NCBI RefSeq assembly: GCF_900091445.1
Contig: NZ_LT607733.1
Span: 6,938,528-7,002,527, forward strand
Reading direction: 5' to 3'
Source of the DNA: Micromonospora echinofusca
GTDB taxonomy: Bacteria > Actinomycetota > Actinomycetes > Mycobacteriales > Micromonosporaceae
Length of the DNA stretch: 64,000 nt
Part shown: positions 1 through 8,550 of the stretch, one piece after another
Numbering within the stretch: position 1 is the first letter of the stretch
Layout of the letters: every line of letters begins with the position of its first letter
The notes under the pieces: generated by a model
The model's input: the letters and a program-made list of their open reading frames with translations, nothing else
What the model was told of the DNA's origin: nothing
Database searches by the model: none
Program-made: the position numbers and the translations under genes

Positions 1-2240
1 TGGCGGAGCCCGACCTCGCTGGTGCCCAGGTCGCCGAGCAGCGCGGCCACCCGGGCCGGTAGCGCCGGTGGCGCGAGGAAGCCGAGGTACAGCACGTCGA
101 GCAGCTCACCGGTGGTCGGATCGAGCAGCCGGATCTGGTCGCCGGCCGGGTCGTGCACCAGTTCGATCGAGGTGAGGTCGAGCCCGCCCAGTCGCTGGTC
201 GTCGCCGATGTCCTCGCCCACCAGCAGCGGGTGCAGGTTCGCGTTGAACCCGTGCACCGGTCGGAACTGGGCCACCCGGCCGCCCAGCACCCGGCGGAGC
301 TGGGCGGCGACCGCGTCGCGCATGCCGGTGTCGCCGAAGAGGTCCAGGAAGCGGCTGGTGAACCGGCCCCAGCCGCCGTAGATGTGGTTGAGGTGCAGCG
401 ATCCGTCCGGGCCGTGCTGGCCGAAGAAGGCGTACGACACCGGTCGGGTCCGCAGCCAGCGGGGCAGCGCGGCGGCCGCCTCGGCGACGAGTTCGGCGGC
501 GACGACGGTCTGCACGCCGTCGCTCGCCCCGTCGGCGTGTACCGCGCGGACCACCTCCTGGCGCAGCTCGGCCAGCTCGGCCAGCTCGGGCACCCGGTCG
601 ACCGGGTTGCCCGTCAGGGTCCCGTCCGGGGTCACCGTCGGCAGGTCACCGAATCCGGCGCCGACCTCGGCGAAGAACTCGCCCAGGTCGGCACAGCGGC
701 CCCCGGGGCCGTAGCGTTCGACGAACCGGTGTCGCAGGAGCCGGCGCGACACCTGATCCCCGTCGAACAACAGGGCGAGGCCGGTCAGCGCGGCGAGGTC
801 GGCGGTGTCCGCGGGCGGCCGGGTCAGGCGTACCGGCCCGGGCAGCACGACGTCCTCGGTGACGGGCGCGTGGGACGGCGCGGTGGCGCCCAGCTCCCCC
901 AGGGCCTGCTGCCAGCCGGCGCCGATCCGCCGCACGAGCGCGCCGCGTCGCGCCGCGTCGACCTCGGCCAGCGACCGGATGTCCTGGTCGAGTTGCCGTA
1001 CCTGCTCGGCGAGGGCGGGCGCGCCGGTGTCGGCGAGCCAGTCGGCGACCGCCGCCAGCGCCGCCGGGTCGTGCTCGGTGGTCGGGGGCACCGGAACCAG
1101 CAGGCGTTCGTCGCAGAGCTGGGTGACGAGGCGCCGCGCGCGACCTTCGGCCTCGACGGCGTCGGCGGCGGGGCGGCCCGCGCCTCGGCCGAGGGCCGCC
1201 ACGAGTTCCGCCGGCGGGTGTCCGCCCGGCGCGGCGCGGAGCACCCGGATGATCGCGGCCAGCGCGGGCCGCAGTGGCATCCGGACGCGCTCCTCCCGGA
1301 TCACCGGCATGCCGTCGGCGCCGGTCGTCGGGTGCTCCCGGTAGAACACCACGTGCCCGTCGTGCACGCGGGTGCCCGGGGCCAGCCGGTGCGGGATGCG
1401 CGGCAGCTGGCCCGGGCGGCTGGCCCCGGCCAGGAAGAGGCTGGCGACCAGGTTGGCGGGAGGGCGGGTCACCGGCAGCGGTTCTCCCGCTGCCGTCAGG
1501 TCCAGGCCCGCCGCGAGGTCTGCCCCGCCGGGCGGGGACGTCGGCGGGGCGGGAACGGCTCCGGCCTCCGGCCAGGGGGCCCAACCGACGACGGTGTACC
1601 AGGACAGCGGGCTGGTCCGGGTGGTGGCCCGCAACGCGTACCGGAGCACGGTGGGTTCGGACTTGCGGCCGCGGGCGTCCGGCTCGCCGCCGCGCGCCGC
1701 CGTCCGTCGCACCGCCGCCAGCAGCTCGGGGCTGGTCAACGCGGCGGCCCGGCCGAAGGGCTCACTGCCGCACAGGGCGGCGAGCGCGATCCGCTCCTCG
1801 ACCAGCACCGCATCCGACGAGGCGTCGACGGCGGCGGTGAGCCGGTCGATCTCGGCCCGGGCCCGCAGCCAGCACCCGAGCGCCGGCAGCCGGTCGGGCA
1901 GGTCGCCGAGTCGGTCCCGGAGGTCGCCGGCCGGAGACCGGCCGTTGTGGACGTCCCGCCGCAGCGGCAGCAGCACGGAGCGGCGGTGCGCCGTCGGGGC
2001 CTGGCCGCCGAGCCGGTACAGCTCCTCGGTGAGTTCGGGGCCGAGGGTCCGGCACTCGACCAGTCGGTCGACGAGTTGGTCCTGGAGGCGACGCAGGTGC
2101 CGTCCGGCCGGTCCGGCCGCCGGCTGGTCGACCGCCGTCCTGCGGATCAGCACGTACGGAGCGACCTGCACCGCCGACGCGACTCGGCCGCCCGCTGCCG
2201 GAGTCGGCGGCGGGGCAGGGGACTGGCGGGTGGTCGTCAC
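1..2240 (-). CDS. LanB-type lantibiotic dehydratase, 3' end cut off by window
   Basis: The reverse-strand frame opening at GTG 2240 stays open to the left window edge (about 746 residues; the 3' end is missing). A GGAGGAG ribosome site lies 4 nt before the GTG. Residues 203-221 read LRATTRTSPLSWYTVVGWA, matching the R-x-T-x-P signature region of the dehydratase N-terminal domain; the last codons visible read LLGDLGTSEVGLR, also family-like. These enzymes use glutamyl-tRNA to glutamylate Ser/Thr of a precursor peptide before elimination. It lies 103 bp downstream of the precursor gene on the same strand, so it very likely acts on that peptide. Whether it is a full LanB or the split glutamylation half used in thiopeptide clusters cannot be told from this fragment. 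Confidence 0.85.
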   Translation of the reverse strand, partial: MTTTRQSPAPPPTPAAGGRVASAVQVAPYVLIRRTAVDQPAAGPAGRHLRRLQDQLVDRLVECRTLGPELTEELYRLGGQAPTAHRRSVLLPLRRDVHNGRSPAGDLRDRLGDLPDRLPALGCWLRARAEIDRLTAAVDASSDAVLVEERIALAALCGSEPFGRAAALTSPELLAAVRRTAARGGEPDARGRKSEPTVLRYALRATTRTSPLSWYTVVGWAPWPEAGAVPAPPTSPPGGADLAAGLDLTAAGEPLPVTRPPANLVASLFLAGASRPGQLPRIPHRLAPGTRVHDGHVVFYREHPTTGADGMPVIREERVRMPLRPALAAIIRVLRAAPGGHPPAELVAALGRGAGRPAADAVEAEGRARRLVTQLCDERLLVPVPPTTEHDPAALAAVADWLADTGAPALAEQVRQLDQDIRSLAEVDAARRGALVRRIGAGWQQALGELGATAPSHAPVTEDVVLPGPVRLTRPPADTADLAALTGLALLFDGDQVSRRLLRHRFVERYGPGGRCADLGEFFAEVGAGFGDLPTVTPDGTLTGNPVDRVPELAELAELRQEVVRAVHADGASDGVQTVVAAELVAEAAAALPRWLRTRPVSYAFFGQHGPDGSLHLNHIYGGWGRFTSRFLDLFGDTGMRDAVAAQLRRVLGGRVAQFRPVHGFNANLHPLLVGEDIGDDQRLGGLDLTSIELVHDPAGDQIRLLDPTTGELLDVLYLGFLAPPALPARVAALLGDLGTSEVGLR

Positions 2241-2343
2241 GCTCTCCTCCGTACGCGGTCGTCGACGCCGACCACGGTCCAGCCGGTGGGGCCGGCGAGC
2301 GTCGTTGTCGGCGTCCCCGGCCCCACCGGTCGGTCCTGGTGCG

Positions 2344-2535
2344 TTACTGGGGCAGCTGGGCGGCGCAGGACGAGTAGCCCAGCCACTGCCAGACGGCGGA
2401 GGTGCTCGCGGAGGCGCCGGTCTCCGGCAGGGCCACCGACTCGCGCACGGCGTGCACCTCCAGCAGGTCGGACACCTCCAGGTCGGCCAGGTTGAGGTCT
2501 TCGAGGTCGGCCAGCGTGGCCGTCATGTCGCGCAT
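2344..2535 (-). CDS. RiPP precursor peptide, lactazole/thiopeptide-like leader
   Basis: A 63-residue peptide. The start at ATG 2535 is chosen for the GGAG about 9 nt upstream; an in-frame ATG at 2526 is possible. The acidic, Leu-rich leader (residues 5-28, many D/E-L repeats) ends in VALPETGAS at residues 34-42. The core (about 42-63) has Ser/Thr at its start, then VWQWLGYSS and a CAAQLPQ tail. From memory, lactazole precursors have a leader ending ALPENGAS and a core ending SSSCAQPQDM, so the layout agrees, but here only one Cys remains for azole formation. The neighbouring dehydratase supports a dehydrated product. A lanthipeptide or an azole-free pyridine macrocycle (pyritide-like) are alternatives. 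Confidence 0.8.
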   Translation of the reverse strand: MRDMTATLADLEDLNLADLEVSDLLEVHAVRESVALPETGASASTSAVWQWLGYSSCAAQLPQ

Positions 2536-2573
2536 CGTGTACTCCGATTCCAGGGGATGTCGTCGACGAACAA

Positions 2574-2606
2574 GCGCACTTGTCGATGACAAGATGGACA
2601 GTGCGC
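2574..2606. promoter_or_regulatory. Nested inverted repeat upstream of the RiPP precursor
   Basis: Outer arms GCGCACT (2574-2580) and AGTGCGC (2600-2606) enclose inner arms CTTGTC (2579-2584) and GACAAG (2588-2593). The dyad ends about 40 bp upstream of the precursor start codon, a position suited to an operator or activator site. The rest of 2607-2803 shows no convincing gene. Confidence 0.5.
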
Positions 2607-2803
2607 AAGATGTTAGTCAGCTCCGCCCACGAACCAGTCGTCCGAGCGTCCAGTCGCCGGTGGCCGTACGACGGCCGTCCATTGACGATCAGAAGGAACC
2701 GCGCTCACGCGGCCGATGTGTGGGAGGTCAGGACGCCCCCACGCACGACGGTGCCGCGCTCCGGCAGTGCGGACCGCGGCACCGGTCAACCGGGATCGTC
2801 CGC

Positions 2804-3970
2804 CTAGGGGCGGCGGGCCCAGGTCCAGGCGTAGCCGTCGTCCTCGCAGGCGCTCGCGGCGTCGCAGAGGTCCAGCGGCCGGAAGGTGTCGACCATGACG
2901 GCCAGCTCGTCGAAGAAGTCGGCGCCGATCGAGCGCTCGGCGGCGCCCGGCTGCGGGCCGTGGGTGAAGCCGGACGGGTGCAGCGAGATCGAGCCCTGCT
3001 CGATGCCCGAGCCGCGCCGGGCCTCGTAGTTGCCGCCGGTGTAGAAGAGCATCTCGTCGGAGTCGACGTTGTGGTGGTTGTACGGCACCGGGATCGCGTC
3101 CGGGTGGTAGTCGACCTTGCGGGGCACGAACGAGCAGATCACGAAGTTGGGGCCCTGGAAGGTCTGGTGCACGGGCGGCGGCTGGTGGATCCGGCCGGTG
3201 ATCGGCTCGAAGTCGTGGATGGAGAACGCCCACGGGTACATGTGGCCGTCCCAGCCGACGACGTCGAACGGGTGGTTGGCGTAGACGTAGCGGGTCCAAC
3301 CGCGCCGGTGCCGGACCAGCACCTCCACGTCCTCGCCGTCGACCAGCAGCGGCGCGTCCGGCCCCCGGACGTCACGCTCGCAGTAGGGCGAGTGCTCCAG
3401 GAACTGGCCCCGCACCGAGAGATAGCGCTTGGGTGGACCGATGTGCCCCGCCGCCTCGACGGCGAGCAGCCGGGTCGGCGCGTCGCCGGTGGGCACCAGC
3501 CGGTGGATGGTGGAGGTGGGGATGACGACGTAGTCGCCGGGCACCGCGTCGAGCACGCCGAACGTGGACTCGACGCGCAGGGTGCCCGACTCCACGTACA
3601 GGCAGTGGTCGCCGGTGGCGTCGCGGAACAGCGGGGACGGCCGGTCCGCCAGCACGTACGCGATCCGCACGTCGTCGTTGGCGAGCAGGTACTGCCGGCC
3701 GAGCACGGGGTCGGCGCCGGTGCCGTCGAGCTTGTGGGTGCGCAGGTGCCGGGGCTTGAGCGGCAGGTTCGGCACCCGGGTGAACGCCGGCGGGGTGAAC
3801 TCCTCGGCCGCGACGATCGCGGTCGGCGCGTGCCGGTGGTAGAGCAGGGACGAGTCGGAGGAGAAGCCCTCCTGGCCCATCAGCTCCTCGGCGTAGAGGC
3901 TGCCGTCGGGCTGGCGGAACTGGGTGTGGCGCTTGCGCGGCACCTCGCCGACGCTGCGGTAGTACGGCAT
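2804..3970 (-). CDS. hmgA: Homogentisate 1,2-dioxygenase
   Basis: A 388-residue cupin-fold dioxygenase that opens the ring of homogentisate to maleylacetoacetate with Fe(II) and O2 (EC 1.13.11.5). The start is ATG 3970, with GGGAGG 4-5 nt upstream; an in-frame extension to 4072 has no ribosome site and crosses the promoter palindrome. Family-type stretches are visible: HRLVPTGD, PFDVVGWDGHMYPW, PVPYNHHNVDSDEM and SLHPSGFTHGPQPG, the last ones containing the His/Glu iron ligands. It is shorter than the roughly 430-440 aa animal and proteobacterial enzymes, as is usual in actinobacteria. It is divergent from the fahA operon and completes tyrosine catabolism with hppD at 13.7 kb. Confidence 0.93.
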   Translation of the reverse strand: MPYYRSVGEVPRKRHTQFRQPDGSLYAEELMGQEGFSSDSSLLYHRHAPTAIVAAEEFTPPAFTRVPNLPLKPRHLRTHKLDGTGADPVLGRQYLLANDDVRIAYVLADRPSPLFRDATGDHCLYVESGTLRVESTFGVLDAVPGDYVVIPTSTIHRLVPTGDAPTRLLAVEAAGHIGPPKRYLSVRGQFLEHSPYCERDVRGPDAPLLVDGEDVEVLVRHRRGWTRYVYANHPFDVVGWDGHMYPWAFSIHDFEPITGRIHQPPPVHQTFQGPNFVICSFVPRKVDYHPDAIPVPYNHHNVDSDEMLFYTGGNYEARRGSGIEQGSISLHPSGFTHGPQPGAAERSIGADFFDELAVMVDTFRPLDLCDAASACEDDGYAWTWARRP

Positions 3971-4002
3971 CTCGCCTCCCGGTTCGTCCCGTTCACCGAT
4001 CC

Positions 4003-4029
4003 AACGGCGTCCGATAATCGGACGCTGTT
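4003..4029. promoter_or_regulatory. 27-bp palindrome between hmgA and the fahA operon
   Basis: Arms AACGGCGTCCGAT (4003-4015) and ATCGGACGCTGTT (4017-4029) are inverted repeats around a single central A, with one mismatch. The inner 19 bp (4007-4025) are perfect. The palindrome lies in the 95-bp divergent promoter region, 33 bp before hmgA and 37 bp before the plus-strand gene, so it is a probable operator for coordinate control by an unidentified homogentisate or tyrosine regulator. Confidence 0.7.
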
Positions 4030-4065
4030 GTCCGTTCCTTGTAGCGTCCCGTACATTCTTGTCTC

Positions 4066-4938
4066 GTGTCAACGCAGGTGCCCGCGCTTCTCGACGGCCT
4101 CGTCGACGACGCCGCCGTCTTCCCGCCCGGCAGCGCGTCGCTGCCCGACGCCGTCGCCGCGCACCGGCGGCACCGCACCGCCTGGTACGCGGACCTGGTC
4201 GGCCCGCTCCTGGTGCCGGCCACCAGGCTGCCCGAGCTGGCGGGCCTGCTCGGCGCCGACGAGCGGATCGCCGTCGGGGTGATCGGCGACGTGCCGCTCG
4301 ACCGGCTCGACGAGGTGCCCGCCACGGCCGACCCGCGCGTCCGCGTACGTCAGGTGGAGGCGGCGGTCGCCAGGCGAGGCGAGGACCCGCTGCCCGGCCT
4401 GACCGAGCTCGTGGCCCTGGCCCGCCGGGCCGGCGCCGGCCCGGCCCCCCTCGACGCCGTCTACGCCGAGCTGCCGCTCACGTTCGGGCTCATGGGGGCG
4501 CTGGACGCGCTCGCCGCCGCCCGCGCCGACGGCGTGCCGGTCGCCGCGAAGTTCCGCACCGGCGGGCTGGCCGCCGAGCTGTTCCCCACCCCGGCGGAGC
4601 TGGCCGCCGTGATCTGCGCCTGCCGGGACCGGGACCTGCCGTTCAAGCTGACCGCCGGGCTGCACCAGGCGGTGCGGCACCTCGATTCGGAGACCGGCTT
4701 CACCCACCACGGCTTCGTCAACGTGCTGGCGGCGACGCTGGCCGCCGCCGGGGGCGCCCCGGTGGCCCGGGTCGCCGAGCTGCTCACCGCGGCCGACCCG
4801 CGCCCGCTCGTGCAGTACGCCGAGGCGGGACTCGCCGAGCCGCGCCCGCTGTGGATCGGCTTCGGCTCGTGCAGCATCCTGGAACCACTGACCGATCTGA
4901 TCCGGCTGGGGCTGGTGAACGGGGGCTTCGACGCATGA
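4066..4938 (+). CDS. Conserved protein of unknown function linked to fumarylacetoacetase
   Basis: A 290-residue soluble protein starting at GTG 4066. No family with a known reaction is recognised. Conserved-looking stretches include DDAAVFPPGSASLPDA near residue 14, KFRTGGLAAELFPTPAELAAVI at about 164-185 and PFKLTAGLHQAVR at about 195-207; the alternating strand/helix pattern with K and H residues at strand ends is compatible with a TIM-barrel enzyme, which is inference only. It overlaps fahA by 4 nt (ATGA) and is co-transcribed with it, so a role in aromatic catabolism is likely. Confidence 0.8.
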   Translation: MSTQVPALLDGLVDDAAVFPPGSASLPDAVAAHRRHRTAWYADLVGPLLVPATRLPELAGLLGADERIAVGVIGDVPLDRLDEVPATADPRVRVRQVEAAVARRGEDPLPGLTELVALARRAGAGPAPLDAVYAELPLTFGLMGALDALAAARADGVPVAAKFRTGGLAAELFPTPAELAAVICACRDRDLPFKLTAGLHQAVRHLDSETGFTHHGFVNVLAATLAAAGGAPVARVAELLTAADPRPLVQYAEAGLAEPRPLWIGFGSCSILEPLTDLIRLGLVNGGFDA

Positions 4939-6134
4939 CGTGGGTGACGGGTGCCGACGGTTCGCCGTACGGGGTGGCCAACCTGCCGTACGGGGTGTTC
5001 CGCCGGGCGGAGGGCGCGCCGCGCGTCGGCGTACGCATCGGCGACTTCGTGCTCGACCTGGCCGGCGCGGAGGAGGCCGGTCTGGTGCTGGCCGCCGGGG
5101 CGCTGGGGCGGCCCACCCTCAACGACTTCATGGCGCTCGGACGCCCACAGTGGACGGCCGTCCGGCAGCGGGTGACCGAGCTGCTCACCGACGCCGCGCA
5201 CCGGGCGGCGGTGGAGCCGCTGCTCGTGCCGCTGGCCGAGGCGCGGATGCAGCTGCCGTTCGAGGTGGCCGACTACGTCGACTTCTACTCCTCCGAGCAC
5301 CACGCGTCCAACGTGGGCCAGATCTTCCGCCCCGGCCAGCCGCCCCTGCTGCCCAACTGGAAGCACCTGCCGATCGGCTACCACGGCCGGGCCGGCACGG
5401 TCGTCGTCTCCGGCACCCCCGTGGTGCGGCCGAGCGGGCAGCGGGCCACCCCGCAGGGGCCGGTCACCGGCCCGTCCGTACGCCTCGACATCGAGGCCGA
5501 GGTCGGCTTCGTGGTCGGCGTGCCCAGCCCGCTGGGCGACCGGGTCCCGGCCGACGACTTCGCCGACCACGTCTTCGGCGTCGTGCTGGTCAACGACTGG
5601 TCGGCCCGCGACATCCAGGCCTGGGAGTACCAGCCCCTCGGCCCGTTCCTGGGCAAGTCCTTCGCCACCTCGGTCTCGGCCTGGGTGACGCCGCTGGACG
5701 CGCTGGGCGACGCCTTCGTGCCCGCCCCCGAGCAGGACCCGCCGGTCGCCGACTACCTGTGCGACGTGCCGCACCTCGGGCTGGACCTGCGCCTGGCGGT
5801 GCGGTGGAACGGGGAGCGGGTCAGCGAGCCGCCGTTCGCCACCATGTACTGGACGCCGGCCCAGCAGTTGGCCCACCTCACCGTGAACGGCGCCTCGCTG
5901 CGTACCGGCGACCTCTACGCCTCGGGCACCGTCTCCGGGCCCGAGCGGGGCCAGGTCGGCTCGTTCCTGGAACTCACCTGGGGCGGGACCGAGCCGGTGA
6001 AGTTCGCCGACGGCGGGACGCGCACCTTCCTGGAGGACGGCGACACCGTCACGATCACCGCCACCGCGCCCGGCCCGGACGGCACCACCATCGCCCTGGG
6101 CGAGGTGACCGGGAAGGTCGTCGCCGCCCGCTGA
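4935..6134 (+). CDS. fahA: Fumarylacetoacetase
   Basis: A 399-residue enzyme hydrolysing fumarylacetoacetate to fumarate and acetoacetate (EC 3.7.1.2), the last step of tyrosine breakdown. The small N-terminal SH3-like domain (about 1-110) is followed by the FAH domain. Visible motifs: DFYSSEHHASNVGQIFRP (His/Glu active-site region), GYHGRAGTVVVSG, the metal-binding EAEVGFVVG, NDWSARDIQAWEYQPLGPFLGKSFATS, and GSFLELTWGG near the end. The start ATG 4935 overlaps the preceding stop (ATGA), implying coupled translation. A strong hairpin follows. Confidence 0.95.
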   Translation: MTWVTGADGSPYGVANLPYGVFRRAEGAPRVGVRIGDFVLDLAGAEEAGLVLAAGALGRPTLNDFMALGRPQWTAVRQRVTELLTDAAHRAAVEPLLVPLAEARMQLPFEVADYVDFYSSEHHASNVGQIFRPGQPPLLPNWKHLPIGYHGRAGTVVVSGTPVVRPSGQRATPQGPVTGPSVRLDIEAEVGFVVGVPSPLGDRVPADDFADHVFGVVLVNDWSARDIQAWEYQPLGPFLGKSFATSVSAWVTPLDALGDAFVPAPEQDPPVADYLCDVPHLGLDLRLAVRWNGERVSEPPFATMYWTPAQQLAHLTVNGASLRTGDLYASGTVSGPERGQVGSFLELTWGGTEPVKFADGGTRTFLEDGDTVTITATAPGPDGTTIALGEVTGKVVAAR

Positions 6135-6153
6135 CCCGCCTTCCGATCATCGC

Positions 6154-6190
6154 CGGTCCCCGGTCGCACCAACTGTGCGACCGGGGACCG
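6154..6190 (+). terminator. Intrinsic-type terminator after fahA
   Basis: Perfect 16-bp stem (6154-6169 with 6175-6190) with a 5-nt loop, 20 bp past the fahA stop. There is no strong T-tract, as is common in high-GC actinobacteria. Confidence 0.75.
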
Positions 6191-6312
6191 CGTCTTCCGC
6201 GTTGATCGTCGCGGATTCCGTCGCCATGCCGCGCCGGGGCCGGCCCGGACGCCCCCTTCCGGTTCCGGTCCCGGCCGCCGGTTGGCGCACCGACGACAGG
6301 AAGGTGACGACG

Positions 6313-6522
6313 ATGAACGATCTCCCGGGCGCGGTCTGGCGCACCAGCAGCCGCTCCAACGACCAGGGTCTCTGCGTGGAGGTGGCGGACAACCTGGTCG
6401 ACGCCCTCGGCGTGGTGGGCGTACGTGACTCGAAGGACCAGGCGGGCCCCACGCTGGCGGTCAGCCCGCCGGGGTGGACGGCCTTCGTCGGCGCGATCCG
6501 GGCCGGCCGGTTCGGTCGCTGA
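6313..6522 (+). CDS. DUF397 domain protein
   Basis: A 69-residue protein with the DUF397 signature WRTSSRSNDQGLCVEVA at residues 9-25 and the second motif VRDSKD at 38-43. The start ATG 6313 has AGGAAGG about 8 nt upstream. DUF397 proteins usually sit beside an XRE-family HTH regulator with which they form regulatory pairs in actinomycetes; no such partner lies next to this one, so it is an orphan. Its role is unknown. Confidence 0.85.
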   Translation: MNDLPGAVWRTSSRSNDQGLCVEVADNLVDALGVVGVRDSKDQAGPTLAVSPPGWTAFVGAIRAGRFGR

Positions 6523-6621
6523 CGCGTCGCCCACGATCGGGGCTCCCGGCGGTGTGAAAATTCCGCTCCGGGGCCCCGATCCCCGCTCACCCGGCGTACC
6601 GTCGAGGCCACGGGAGGTGGC

Positions 6622-7095
6622 ATGTCGACGGTCGCGGTCACGGAGTTCGTGGAGGCGCACGACGTCGACCTCTGGCGGCTGCTGACCGACCTGACCGCCC
6701 GCACCCGGCGCTTCACCGGCCCGGTGGAGGTGCTCACCCCCGGCCCGTTCGGCCTGGGCACCGCGTGGCGGGAGACCCGTTCCCAGCCCGACGGCACCGC
6801 GCTGCTCGAGGAGTTCGTCGTCATCGAGGCCGAGCCGCCCCGACGGCTGGTGCTCGGCTCGCGGGGCGCCGGCGTTGACTACCGGATCACCTGGACGCTG
6901 CGCCCGGTCGAGCGGCGGCGCCGGGGCTGCACCGCCGTCACCGTCGAGCAGGAGGCGGTGCCGACCGCCCCGTACGGTCGGGTGGTGGCCCTGCTGCTCG
7001 GCGGGCTGGCGGCCCGGGCGGTCGAACGCGCGCTGCGGCAGGACCTCGCCGACCTGGCCGCCGCGGCGGCCACCGGCGCGACCGAGGCGGCCTGA
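6622..7095 (+). CDS. SRPBCC family (START-like) protein
   Basis: A 157-residue protein with the polyketide-cyclase/SRPBCC layout: an N-terminal strand with a small helix (VEAHDVDLWRLLTDLTAR), a run of beta strands (ETRSQPDGTALLEEFVVIEAEPPRRLVLG, then ITWTLRPV), and a long C-terminal helix (VVALLLGGLAARAVERALRQDLADLAAA). Such folds form a hydrophobic ligand pocket; the ligand is not predictable here. The start ATG 6622 follows GGGAGG by 5 nt. It appears to be a single-gene unit. The short gap to 7243 shows nothing notable. Confidence 0.75.
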   Translation: MSTVAVTEFVEAHDVDLWRLLTDLTARTRRFTGPVEVLTPGPFGLGTAWRETRSQPDGTALLEEFVVIEAEPPRRLVLGSRGAGVDYRITWTLRPVERRRRGCTAVTVEQEAVPTAPYGRVVALLLGGLAARAVERALRQDLADLAAAAATGATEAA

Positions 7096-7242
7096 GGCGC
7101 ACGTCGGGGCACCGGTGCGCGGCGGGCGGGCGCCGGCCGTGCCGCGCGTACGCCGACGGCCACCGCCGGAGCACCCGCCCGCCGGCGACCTGACCGGGCC
7201 CTGACCGGCCCCGCTGGGTAGGGTGCCGGGCGGAGGTGCGGC

Positions 7243-8529
7243 ATGGGGTTCCCGAACGGCCGGCGGCGGATCGCGGTGGCGGTCGCGGCGCTGCTCGCCA
7301 CCGTCGCCGTCGCGGCGACGGTCTACCGGGTGCTCGCCCCCGCGGAGGTCGTCACGCCCGCCCGGGCCGGGTATCCGCCGGCCGCGTCTCCCACCGTCGG
7401 TGTGGTCGGCCGGCTCCCCGTCGCCCCGCTCGTCGTGGACGGGCGGCTACGGGTCTACGCGGCCCACCGCCAGGTCTACGCCGACCGGCCGGCCGACGGG
7501 CGGTACCGGACGACCCCGTACTGGTCGTACCGCCGCTGGCCGGCGACGCTCGACGGGGTCGTGGCGAGCGGGACGACGGTGGTCACCCGCTGGTCCGACG
7601 GGCGGCTGGTGGCGCTCGACGCGCGGACGGGCCGGGTCGCCTGGCGGGCGGACGGGCCGGCGCCGGCCGGGGAGCGGACGGTCCGGCGCACCGGCGCGGC
7701 GACGGTCTGGGATCCCCGGGGGCTCCTCGTGGCCCGGGGGTCCGACGGCCGGCAGGCGGTGGTGGCGGCCGGGGCGGAGCGGATGAGTGCCGTGGATCTG
7801 GCCGACGGCCGCGAACTGTGGCAGTCCCACCTCACGGTCACGGTGCCGCCGGGGGACGCCGACGCGTTCGCCGGGTGCCGGGACGCGCTCGGCGCGACCG
7901 GGTCGGGACAGGTGATGATCGTCGACTCCTGCGCGGGCCCGGCGGTGGTGGAGTTCCGCGACGCCGTGACCGGGGCGGTGGGCCTGCGCTGGCGTCCGCC
8001 GGACGCCGGTGACGAGCTGGTGGCGACCCCGGTGGGCTGCGGCACCGGCCGGACGGGGTGCACCGGGCTGCGGACGGCCGGGCCGGGCGACGAGCCGGGG
8101 CGGGGCTGGCTGCTCGGTGCCGGTGCGCCGGTCGCGGCCCCGGCCCTGGACCGGCCGGACGCCGAACTCGTCGGCGGCACGGCGGTGGCCGTCGTCGACG
8201 GGGTGCCGGTCGGCCGGTCGGCGCGTACGGGCGCGGAACTGTGGCGCCGGGTCGGCCTGCCGCCGGTGCGGCTGCTCGCCGTGCAGCCCGACCGGGTGCA
8301 CCTGCTGACGGAGACGAACGACCTGGTGACGCTGGACCCGGCGACGGGGGCGCAGCGGTCCTTCTTCGCGCTCAACGTGGGCTCGGACGGCATCGGCTGG
8401 GCACCCGGCGCGGCGTACGCGGCCGACGGGTTCGTGGCCGTGGAGCGGCTTCGCAAGCCCGTCGACCCGACCGGTGACGACCGGCGCTACTACCTGACCT
8501 CGGAGCCGCTCATCCTCGCCGCGACGTGA
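7243..8529 (+). CDS. PQQ-like beta-propeller protein with N-terminal membrane anchor
   Basis: A 428-residue protein. Residues 9-29 form one hydrophobic segment after RRR, a signal anchor, so the body is extracytoplasmic. The remainder has propeller-blade repeats of the outer-membrane-assembly/PQQ type (DGRLVALDARTGRVAWRADG, VDLADGRELWQ, NDLVTLDPATGAQR). No catalytic residues are recognised, so it is likely a scaffold or binding protein. The start ATG 7243 follows GGAGGTGCGGC. It is a distant cousin of the protein at 15,681-17,111. Confidence 0.75.
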   Translation: MGFPNGRRRIAVAVAALLATVAVAATVYRVLAPAEVVTPARAGYPPAASPTVGVVGRLPVAPLVVDGRLRVYAAHRQVYADRPADGRYRTTPYWSYRRWPATLDGVVASGTTVVTRWSDGRLVALDARTGRVAWRADGPAPAGERTVRRTGAATVWDPRGLLVARGSDGRQAVVAAGAERMSAVDLADGRELWQSHLTVTVPPGDADAFAGCRDALGATGSGQVMIVDSCAGPAVVEFRDAVTGAVGLRWRPPDAGDELVATPVGCGTGRTGCTGLRTAGPGDEPGRGWLLGAGAPVAAPALDRPDAELVGGTAVAVVDGVPVGRSARTGAELWRRVGLPPVRLLAVQPDRVHLLTETNDLVTLDPATGAQRSFFALNVGSDGIGWAPGAAYAADGFVAVERLRKPVDPTGDDRRYYLTSEPLILAAT

Positions 8530-8550
8530 AACGCGGGGCGGCGAGGCTGC

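Noticed and set aside
153..2495. 780-residue plus-strand open frame
   Set aside because: Antisense of the LanB-type dehydratase; composition (V, R, G, H, Q rich) and lack of any family match mark it as a shadow.
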